Shown here one piece after another: positions 49,997 through 60,500 of a DNA stretch of 64,000 nucleotides (position 1 is its first letter; each line of letters opens with the position of its first letter). The stretch covers positions 1 to 64,000 of the forward strand of contig CAZSTZ010000003.1 of assembly GCA_964609515.1 (NCBI GenBank), in the 5' to 3' direction. The DNA comes from CALKCV01 sp964609515. GTDB lineage: Bacteria; Cyanobacteriota; Cyanobacteriia; Cyanobacteriales; Microcoleaceae. The notes below the pieces were generated by a model. It did no database searches. It was not told the DNA's origin and was given only the letters and a program-made list of their open reading frames with translations. The translations under genes and the position numbers were made by a program.

Positions 49997-50822
49997 ATTC
50001 CGCAAAAACCTCCAAAATAGGCTTTGACTCCCAATTCGCAGTATATAATCCTGGATTCTTGTCCGAGTCTCTAGCTACCGGCATTGCAGTATGTGGTCCG
50101 TCACGCAACCACCAGTACCCTATTGATTCTATACCGTGATTTTCAAAAAATTTTAAATATTTACGAGTTTTTAAAGCCTGTTTTCCAAGGTCTTTTTCAT
50201 ATACTCCCATTTCAGTTATCAAAACTTTAGCGCCCATTTTTTTATATTTTTTAATTAGCTGACTAAAGATAACTAAATTCATGGGAGTTCCAATATCCCA
50301 AAATTGAAACCCAATTGAATCTAGCAACCCTTCCTTTATTAAAGGTTCTACAATTTTAGAAAAAGCAATTTGCCTTGTGGCAAAATGTCTTATTATTTGA
50401 TGCTCTGCAAAAATTATTTCGCTTTCAGTATTTTCTTTGAGCCAAGTACAAATCTCTTTAATTAAAGGAAAAGAATAAAAGTCTCTTAATTCTGTTTTAC
50501 GAAAAGCTTCATTAAAAGCAATAACTTTAGCGGGGAACGTGTCTTTATATCTTTTGATTGTTCTTTCTACAAAAAACACTTCTTTTACTATTTTTTGCTG
50601 TTCTGCTGGAGTCTGGTTTCTTCCCTTCTTCTTTAAATAAGAATAGATTGCCCGATGGTTTGCAGTGGGAAGATAATCAAGCAGAATTGGGGTAAAATCT
50701 TTGTAATTTTCAAAATTGTTGTTTTCATTGATCGCGCTTTTTGGAAACCAAAAATCAGGGAAATATTTTTTTTGGCAGTTGTCAATATTATTCTTCTTGG
50801 GTAAGTGAAAGCCTATTAGCAT
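49977..50822 (-). CDS. GH10-like glycoside hydrolase in the tail operon (281 aa)
   Basis: GH10 enzymes (xylanases and relatives) use two glutamates on a TIM barrel. Here IAFNEAF gives E105 (acid/base position) and VLITEMGVYEKD gives E204 (nucleophile position); GYWWLRDGP (236-244) fits the late-barrel Trp region. The N-terminal part lacks the usual first strands, so the domain is short for the family. No signal peptide. Placed among fibre genes, it may digest host sheath or capsule polysaccharide as a depolymerase. Substrate unknown. Confidence 0.65.
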   Translation of the reverse strand: MLIGFHLPKKNNIDNCQKKYFPDFWFPKSAINENNNFENYKDFTPILLDYLPTANHRAIYSYLKKKGRNQTPAEQQKIVKEVFFVERTIKRYKDTFPAKVIAFNEAFRKTELRDFYSFPLIKEICTWLKENTESEIIFAEHQIIRHFATRQIAFSKIVEPLIKEGLLDSIGFQFWDIGTPMNLVIFSQLIKKYKKMGAKVLITEMGVYEKDLGKQALKTRKYLKFFENHGIESIGYWWLRDGPHTAMPVARDSDKNPGLYTANWESKPILEVFAEYVGTSN

Positions 50823-50840
50823 AATTTTTAAGTTAAATAT

Positions 50841-51086
50841 TTAGGTGTGGTCCCACCAAGACTCAAGGTTTCCTTTTACAAAATAGCCATTGCCATCATC
50901 TGACGCAACAAATTCTGGCTCGTCACCTAGGGTAGAACCAGAATAATAGACGTACCATGATGGTATATTTGCCCCATTATGGTCTAAAACCATTATGGGT
51001 ATTCCTGGAATCAAACTTGTGCTAGGTATAGCCTTTAATTCAGTTAATGTTTCTCTAAATCCTGGACCTAAATCAACTAAAGCCAT
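50841..51086 (-). CDS. Small hypothetical tail-operon protein (81 aa)
   Basis: ATG 51086 is preferred: the upstream extension overlaps the preceding gene and reads unlike the body. The product (FRETLTELKAIPSTSLIPGI, WYVYYSGSTLGDEPEFVAS) resembles the short fibre-attachment domains found beside tail fibres. Unrecognised. Confidence 0.55.
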   Translation of the reverse strand: MALVDLGPGFRETLTELKAIPSTSLIPGIPIMVLDHNGANIPSWYVYYSGSTLGDEPEFVASDDGNGYFVKGNLESWWDHT

Positions 51087-51091
51087 TGTTT

Positions 51092-51529
51092 TTAAAATAA
51101 CACTGAAAAATTTAATGTTAAGTTGGTATCTAAAGAGGGAGAAGTATTTGATCCTTGAGATGCAAATGTTTCTCCCCAATTGTTAGCAAATGCTTCTCCC
51201 CAGTTAGTAGTAAATGCTTCTGCAAAACTTATACTGGAAGTATTTCCAGATGATGTCGATGCTAAAATCGCATCACCATTATCCAAATTTATCTTGTTTA
51301 AAGCTACAGCGATCGCTCTGTTATTTGCTGCGTTGGTTCCAAGAACGGGCGTTTGAAATTCTACAGGAGATTCCACTCCGCCAATACGAGTCCACAAAGA
51401 TATGGTAGCATCCTCGGCCCCTTGGTTGCAAACTGTGGCGTTAAAGATTAGCTCTTGCCGTGATGCCGTATAAATTTCGGTCTTTTCTGCCGGGATATTT
51501 CGTTGATAAGTCTTGAATGGATACGCCAT
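51092..51529 (-). CDS. Small beta-sandwich protein following the tape measure gene (145 aa)
   Basis: Starts on the TAATG overlap with the tape-measure stop, so it is translationally coupled. Residues 18-105 (EIYTASRQELIFNATVCNQG, ATISLWTRIGG) form a beta sandwich similar to the product at 49601. A short repeat (NWGEAFANNWGETFAS) follows. Its position after the tape measure suits a distal-tail or baseplate component. Family not recognised. Confidence 0.55.
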   Translation of the reverse strand: MAYPFKTYQRNIPAEKTEIYTASRQELIFNATVCNQGAEDATISLWTRIGGVESPVEFQTPVLGTNAANNRAIAVALNKINLDNGDAILASTSSGNTSSISFAEAFTTNWGEAFANNWGETFASQGSNTSPSLDTNLTLNFSVLF

Positions 51530-54500
51530 TAACCGTACTGCATTTTCATAGTTTTTTCCAACACCCCGTCAAGAGTTTTGAGAGTCTGGTTTTTCATTTG
51601 GGCCATCAGGTCTTGAGTGTCGCCTGCGGTAGCCGTATTATTTATTGTAATGTCTCCGACACCAGATTTACCAATATTTTTGATTTCTGTTGCAATTTTC
51701 CGAACTTCCCCTCCAATTGAAGATAGAAGAGAGCGATCGCCCTGCTGACTTTGTGCATTGGAATTGATTGGCTCAACATTGATTTTTGAAGTCGGTAGCT
51801 TAATCATATTCAATGAAAAATTATCTCGAATTGCTTCTTTTTCTACTCGTTTCATTTCTCGTTCATATTCTTTGTCTATACGTTTTTGGTCAATAACGTT
51901 ATCTAGTTTAAACCGCTTTTTGCGATTCGCAGAATTGGGGTCAGGTTCATAAGCATTGATTTTTGGCATAGACCTAACTTCATCCCATAACGCCATTTCT
52001 TCTTGTGTCCAACCTTCGTTTTGCATTTTTTTGCGCAATTCTTTCTCTATCCCTCCATTCTCGTACCATTCATTTACACCATTCCACATTTCCATTTGAC
52101 GTTTTTGCTCTCTTAAATGGTCTTGTTGATATTGAGGGTATTTATTAATATCTATTTGGTCCCAATAATCTTTGTTAAATTCTTCTGTAGATGTCCAGGG
52201 TTTTTGCTCAACAGCAGAAGGATTTTCAATTGTTTTAGGTAGTCGAGTAGTACGATCTCTTACTTCATCAACCTCTTCTCGTACTCTTTCCATTATCTTT
52301 CTCGTTTCTTCTAATTGCCTTGCACGCTCTTTATCTTCTGGTGTTTCAATATAATTTTTTTCGGTAGGTATAATAGGACTTACCATTATTCCTTTGTGTT
52401 TATTTGATAAACCATCAGACTCGTTGTTAGAATCGGCTGATGTCTTGTTAATTTTTTGCCCTAAAATATCGATTTCTTGAGAAATAACCTTTTTAAGAGC
52501 ACCAAACTCGTTGCCTATTTCAGAGGTTACTTTATTAGCGCTCTTATCAAATTCTGATTGAATACTGCTAACCATATCTGCAACTTTAAAATTGAAATCA
52601 AAGAGATCGTCAAAAGATTTTCCTTGTTTTATCTTTTCCATCATTACTCTTTTTATTGTTGGGTTATCGTAAGATTCTGCTAATCTCAATTGAGCTTTCC
52701 TGCTTGCGATAATGTTGCTTATTTCATCTTCGATAATTTTAGCTTTTATCTGTTGCCCCATCACATATCTTTGCCCTAAAATTAGTCCTCTTTGTCTTCC
52801 CAAGGCATCTACTTCCATCTGTCTTGCTCTTAGTTCTAGTTCAGCAGCGATGATTTGTTCGTTAGACGCATTAGGGTCTGCTTTGGTTTTAGCAAGGTTA
52901 GCCTGTGCCTCGGCAATTTGTGCGGTGGCGTGGATTCTGGCAATTTCGTTTTCTATTTCTGCTCTTTCTTGAGAAATCTGCATTTGTCGAATTTCAATTT
53001 CTAATGCCTGTTGCTTGAGTTGCTGTTGGTATTCTAATGCTTGAATTTCGTATTTAGCAGCAGCTTCTTTAATTTGTTGTCGCTTGCGATCGCTTTTTTC
53101 CAACTTTTCTGCTATCTCAAACTCGTTGCGAACTAAACTGACCAAAGAATTGTTAAGAGACTGCCGGGTGGATACCAAGGTGCTTTGTTGGTCTAAGACT
53201 TGCTTGTTAAAATTACTGGGGTTTAACTGTTTTTCCATTTCCTGCACCGTAGCGGTAACTTCATTGCGAGCTTTTGCCACTTTTGTGTCAAGCATTTGCT
53301 CAAATTTTTCCCGCTGCAAGTCTAGCAGTCTGATTTCGAGTTCGGTAGTCTGTTTGAGGGAATTGCGTATTTTTTGCTGATGCTCCTCTTGCCGCCGGGG
53401 GTCATCGAATTTGATTTGGTTTAAGTCTCGGTGCAGCCGCAACTGTAATTCCAACTGCTTCTTAGTATTTGTGTACTCTTCCGCCAGCGCCCTTCTTTTT
53501 AGTTGGTTCCGGTCCAACGTTCCGTCACCGAATGCAACCAGCTGCCGAGTTAGTTTTTGAAATTCTAGCTCTGATAACTTGATGACATCCATTGCGGTTT
53601 GCATTTTGCGTTCGGCGATCGCTATGGTCTTATCAATATATTCCACATGAGCTTTTTCTCTTTCTTGAGCAATCTTGGTTATCTCAGATTCTAACTTTTG
53701 CCTATTTTCTGCACTTTTAGCCAAGCGACCGTAATGCTCTTCAACTAATTTTTGTCTTTGGCTCAAATTGTTAATAGTTTGCTGGAGTTTTTTAGATTCA
53801 TATTGCTCCTCTCCTATTGCCCCCGACATGATGGATTTTTCTAAACTCATTGTTTGGTAGTTAGATAGTTCGTCTAATAATTTGACGCTATTATCAAAAT
53901 ACCTTTCCGCCGCACCATTGGCTTCTTCAAAAGTTTTCGCTAAAGCCATTTCTAAGTTTTGTCTGGTTTCTGGGTTTAAGGTGTCTCTTAATCGTTTTTG
54001 TATCAGCGATCGCCTTTTGTTTAATAATTGTAATTCTTCGTTAAATGTTTGTTGGTTGTAATTGCGCTGGCTTACCAAACCTTGAGCTAATTGAGAACTC
54101 AGCAAAGCAGTTTCGTGATTAGATGCTGATTCTATTAACTTGATTCTTGCATCAAAATACTTTTGCTCTTCATTCAGCATTTCAATGTTAATTTTAGAAA
54201 TTTCTATTTGCAATTTCTGTTTTTCTTCTAAGGTTAGAGTAGTTTCGGTTTCCAGTTTTTCTTGTAGCATCTCTAACTTAGCATTTAGCTGAGATTTAGT
54301 CGCATTGTATTGGTCTTGATAATATTCTATAGATGAAATGCGCTCATAATTGTACGCTTCTTCTTGGACGACACTAACTTTTTGATAAAAGCTTTCTATT
54401 AGCTTCATTTCCTCATCAAATAACTTTTGTCTAGCGGTTTTCTGCTCTACTTCAAGTTGCGCTATTTGAGCGACTAAATCTTGTTTTTCGCTAGCAGTTA

Positions 54501-57500
54501 GTTGGGATTCTTTTTGGAGTCTGTCTTGAATCAATTTGATGCGATCGCTTAAATTCTTAGCAGTTTCTCGATACGTTTCTTGGTAATATTTTGCACTTTT
54601 TAGCTTGCCAAGTTCGTGAGCAGAATTTTTAATAGCAGACTCTTTTTCAAAATTTTTAGTAAGCAAGTCTATCTGGGAATCAAATAACTTTTGTCTAGCG
54701 GTTTTCTGCTCTACTTCAAGTTGCGCTATTTGAGCGACTAAATCTTGTTTTTCGCTAGCAGTTAGTTGGGATTCTTTTTGGAGTCTGTCTTGAATCAATT
54801 TGATGCGATCGCTTAAATTCTTAGCAGTTTCTCGATACGTTTCTTGGTAATATTTTGCACTTTTTAGCTTGCCAAGTTCGTGAGCAGAATTTTTAATAGC
54901 AGACTCTTTTTCAAAATTTTTAGTAAGCAAGTCTATCTGGGAATCAAATAACTTTTGCCTAGCGGTTTTCTCTTCTAATTCTATTTTAGCAAGCTGCACT
55001 TGCATTTTCTCCCGCTCTTCCACAGTCAAAGGTTCTTCTTTTGCCAATTCGGATTTAATTAATTGCAAGCGATCGCTCAAATATTGGCTAGTGGTTTCGT
55101 ATTCTTTTTGATTGGCTTTTGCGCTGTTAATTTGATTGGTTTGGCGAGCAACATCTTGCAATTTAATTTCGTTTTGTTGCGCTTCAGATAGCAGTTGCAT
55201 TCGAGAGTCAAAGAACGATTTTCTTGCTTGCTTATCTTCTTGCTGTAACTGACCTAACTGACTTCTTAATTGATTCCGCCGCTTCTCGCTAATTTTAGGA
55301 TTTTCTAGCTCGGCAAATATTTCTCCAATTTGGTTGTTTCTTGTTCCTTTTATTAAATCAAACTCTTGAGATAGAAAGTCAGCTTGGCTTGTTATACCTC
55401 CAGTTGCCAATTGCCCTGCTAAAACATTTTTTTCTACTTCTCCATATTCTTTAATTAAACTTAATCGAGCTTCAAAATATTTGCGGTCAGATTCTATCGA
55501 TTCTAAGTCAATCTTTTCCAGTTCTGACATTAAGTCTTTCCTGGCTTCAATACTCAACTCTCTACCACCAGTAAGTTGTTTTCTGATAAGGTTATATCTG
55601 TCTTGCGCGTATTTATCTGTTAATTTTAGTTCATCTTCTAAATAAGTCGATTCTAATATTTCTCCTTCTGCTCTATCCTTATCTAAAAGTACTTTACTGC
55701 GGTCTAAAGATGCTTTAAGGTCTTTTTCTAGTGCTTGATAAAACTGCTGTTGTGCTTGGCGTTCTTTCTCATATAGCGCCATCTTTTCGGCAATTAGTTT
55801 TTCTCGCCCTTCAATATCTTGTGTGTTTAAAGAGTTGATTTGTTTTGTTAATAATTGGCGCTGTTTTGCATAAGACTCGCTGAGAATATTCTTTTTGGTT
55901 GTCTCGTGATTAACCAACCCGGTCATTCCTGCCTCAAATCGGTTCTTTTCTACTGCTAAAGTTTCTTGTGCATCTTCCTCAATGTCTGCCCTGCTGAGTT
56001 CGTACCACTTGCGAGTTTCTTCTGCTACGGTGGCGGTAATTTGATTTTCTAAATTGGCGACTTCGTTTTGAAATTTGGCAACGCTTTTAAGGTCATCCAT
56101 CCGCCACGCCTCGTCAAGTTTTCTCTGGGTAGCCCGCTTTTTGTTTAGCATATCTTCCCGTTGAAGTTCTACCGTGCGGGCGTGCAACGTTACTTTGTTA
56201 ATTTCTCCCGTTGCTGCCTCCGCCTCCAGTTCTTTTTGGCGGCGGGAGATGCGATCGCTTACCTCTGCTGCCTGTTTATCGATTAACCCTAAAATTGCTT
56301 TATAGGCAGCTTCGATTTGCCCGGTAGTGGCTTCAACTTGAGTTTCGGTTACTTTGGTTATTTTTTCTATAGCTTCTTCTGCCGATATTTGCCCTAGTTC
56401 GTACAGTTGACTGTTAAGTTTAGTTACATTCTCAAGATTTTTCTTAAATAATTCTGCATCACCTGTTGGATTTTGGATTGCGCTCCAAGCTAAATCTGCA
56501 TTATCTCCGATCTGCTTTAACATATTTCCTGCTAGAGGAAGGTCTCTTGGCTGAATGCTTGTATATTTCTCTTGCAAAGTTTCATTGGCTTTTATTTCTT
56601 TATCAATAGCTTCTATTTGTCCTTTGAATGCTTGAGAAAAAGAGTTAGAGTCGCCTATTTCTGACATTACATTTTGAACAAAACTTTTTTCTTTTCTGAG
56701 TTTTAAATATTCCGATAAGTCTTCTTTAGTTACCCTTGCATTTTTTATTATTTCATTTTTTCTATATTTTATGCTTTTGTCTGTTAATGCTGTTGAATTT
56801 GCTATTTCTACGTTTTCCTCAACATACTTTTGGATTCTTTCCAATGATTTGCTGGTAAGTTTTGAATCTTCTCTTACTGCCGTATCAGACAAATTAGCTT
56901 GCTGCATTTTTGTTTCCAATATTTCTTTTTCAATTTTTAATGTTTTTAATCTTTCCTCTAGTATCTTTTTGTTATAAGTTATTTCTTCATATTGTTTTTG
57001 AGACAGCGCAATGCCATGTTTTCTTTCCTCGTTAGTTTCTTCCAATATTTTTTTCATTTTGCCCATAGCTATTGCTGATTCTTGGTCTGTTTCTGCAAGT
57101 TTTTTCCTGCTATCTTCTAAGTCCTGCAAAAGTCTAGGTCGTGTTACAAAAGTTTTCCATGCAAAACCTACTGCTTGTATCGCCGCAGCTAAGACTAATA
57201 ATGGGGCAACCATTCCTATAATACCCGCGATCGCGCCTGCTAAACCTTTCGCCATTACAATTGACATTTTTAAAAATGTTGGAAGTTTGGCAAAAGCTGA
57301 ATTTGCTTTTATTCCTAAAGTTGCAAATTTATTACCAAGTCCTTGCACTTTTAACCCCAAAAAGTTTATTGTTTTGCCTATCACTCTCATTCTAACGTTG
57401 GTCCTGCTTATTCTATCTCCCAAACCAGCTATTTTATTCCCTAATCCTTGAACTTTTCCAGCAGTTCTCCCGCTAAAAATTTGAAGTTTTGCTTCTGGAT

Positions 57501-60500
57501 TAGCTGACAAATAGCTATAATAGTCTTTACGATTTTTTTCCATTGCCTGTCTAGCAACAGTTTTGTCATTTTCTGTAGAGTTAGGGTCTTTTTTGACTTT
57601 GTTAAACGTTTTTACGGAGTTTGTAAACAAATAATCTAATCTAAGAGCGTGCATTCTTTTGCCTACTGTTTCTAAGCTATAAGCAGTTTTGTTGGCATGA
57701 AGAGAAATATGTTGGAAAAAACTTCCAACGACAGGAAGTTTGGCAATTGCTTGAGTAAAATTAGCTAACCCACTGAAAGTATTAATCAGCACTGGCAACA
57801 ATTTTTCTAATGTCAATGTAAGATTAAAGAAAGTATGTTGCACGAACCGGACAATTGCTGCATCCCTAGCAAAACTAGTGGCTAGCAACCCTAATGTCAC
57901 TATAACTGCAGTCACCGCACCACTGAATCCAGTTGTCAGAAAATCTTTTAGCGCTACTAAAGACTCTCCAAATGCTTTTAAGTTAGACCCTAAAAACTCC
58001 ATTAATTCTGTTTGAGAGGTTAAAGCATTAAAAGCTTTGAATAACCCATAAATAGTTCCTGTCAGCAAAACAGTTTTTAGTGCCCAAGCTCTAAACATTG
58101 CTGAAATATTTCTAACTACTATATTCAGTAAAGAAGTATTTTGCGTCGCCGCAATATTTGCAGTTACATAATTTTGAAGCGCAAAACTAATACTATTAAT
58201 GGCTGCTTGTCCAGATGCTAGAGTTCTTGGATTAAGACCTAATGAGGCCAGTCGGTTATTAGCCATAGCTCCTAACCCCTGAATACCGATGGGTAATGCC
58301 CCGATCGCTTTGGTTATTAGGTTTAATGCGCCAGCGCCCCGGATAATTCCTCCTAACCCCGCACCTTGGATAGCTAGTCCTGAGATGGCTGGCAAAACTG
58401 CTGTTAATGCCGGTGCTAATGGTCCAAGAACTCCTAAAAATCGAGTTAAGGCAGTTGTCATCCCTGGAATAAATGCCATGTTTTTCCCTAATGTTAAGAA
58501 TGCTGCCGCACCGCCACCTAAGTTTTTAGACAGAAATCCAAATTGATTAATTAATGGCAAGGTTCGCACTGCTAGCAAGCTCATCAACCCACCCACTCCT
58601 GGCAAAACTCTAGTCAACATCCCAAACATTCCAGAAAATATCGATATTCCTGATGTTAGCACTTTAAACTGAATTGCTGCCTTGATCAATGGAGAGCCAA
58701 GTCCAGTAACAAAACCTACTAATGTTTTAAAAGCGTCAATAAATGGCTGTAATATTCTTAATGTATTTTTAACTGAATTTCTGACTATTTCTATAATATT
58801 TGCGATCGATTCCAATACAAATAAACCTGTTTCTCCACCGCCTTTGCCTACTATCACTGAAACCAGTTCTTTGATAGTGTCGATTACTCCTTTAAACGCT
58901 CGGTTAGTAACAGCAGCAACTTTATGGGCAAACTCCATTATTTTCTGCTGAGAACCAACCAAATAAGTGTAAAGTTTATCTAGCTCTGCTCTGAAAGTCT
59001 CAAATAAAGGTCGTCCGCTAATTCTCTGAACCTCTTGGAAAAAATCAAGAATATTTGAAGTTAAGCCAGAAACGTTTTTAGATGCAATTTCCTGTCCTTG
59101 AACCAAAGATGACAATCTTTCTTGAAGGTTCTCTATTAGTTTTCCTTCCAATTTCCATTTTTTGATTGTGGGGTTTCTTACATCTAAAGTCTTAGCAAGT
59201 AAAGAATCGTTGGTGATGTCACCCATTAGTATCGACCTGATTTCTTGGGTTGCTTGGTTAGCAGGCAAGTTGATAGTCGAAAGACCTGAAGCAAAAGAAA
59301 CGGTTAAATCTATGGCATCTTGTAAAGACGCTCCTATTCCTCCCATCATGCCAGTTACGATAGAGAAAGGTTCTATCAAGTCGGAACTTGTAAAGGTCGC
59401 TAGGTCAAGCGATCGCTTTCTTAACGATTCTATAGAACGCTCAATTAATGGTTTTGTCTGAGCAAAAGAATCCAACCCATTAATTTGTCTGCCTGAAGTC
59501 TTGTCAACTAGCTTGTTTGTTGCGATAATTCCAGATTGAATACGAAGTATCTGTTGCTCCAACTCAGTATTTTGTCTGATAACTGTAGCGATCGGGTTTT
59601 GTTGGGCAAACATTGTGATAATTGAGAATCCTTGCTGTATCATAAACAGCGCGTTCCCTAAGTTCATAAAGCTATTAACGACTCTACCAACTACCGTCAT
59701 TTTCTGCCAAAATGCTCCTGCGGCATCGGTGGCCATGACAAGATTGTTTGCTACGTTACTAACAAAACCCGTGACTTGAGCAAATCTTTGTGGAACTTGC
59801 TGTATTCTTTGGGCAGTACCTAATATCTGATTGTCAAAAGCATCAAAAAATGGGTAAATTGACTCCATAAATCCGCTTAAAATACCTTTCCCTACCGATG
59901 CTCCTATGGTTCGTCCGCTTTGCTTAAATATATCTGCGATCGCGCCATTAGTTTGTACATTCCACGTTTCTACTTGCTCGACAATTTTTAGCCCTTTGGC
60001 AAATTGCGGGAATTGTGATAATTGAGAAAAGGCATTTTTAGCAACATTTAAAGTTTTAGTAAATCCACTTTGATAATTTTTTGTGGTGGTGTCGATTTCT
60101 TTATTAATAATACTTCTTACCATACTCATTTCTTTTTGAGTAAGGGTTGCATCATTTCTTAACCTTTTCACTAATGCCGTTAATGGGCTAGCCTTCTCTG
60201 CACCACTGGCATATTGAAAATTAAATTGCTGTAGTGCGCTTAGTCTTTTATTCAATTTAGCGATCGTATCATTAACACCTCTTTGTTCGCTACGGCTACC
60301 AATATTTCTTTGAGATTCTAAAAGCCTGATTTGTTCGCTAACTGCCTGATAATACTGTCTGCTATGTTTTCCTAGATTACTGTCAATTAATGCCTCCATA
60401 AGTTCGGGTTCAGCACTTTTGCCCAACCGCTTAAAAATCATTTTTTGTTTGTCCCTAGAAAAACTTTTTCTACCTAGCGACAGTAAATATTCTTGTTGGG

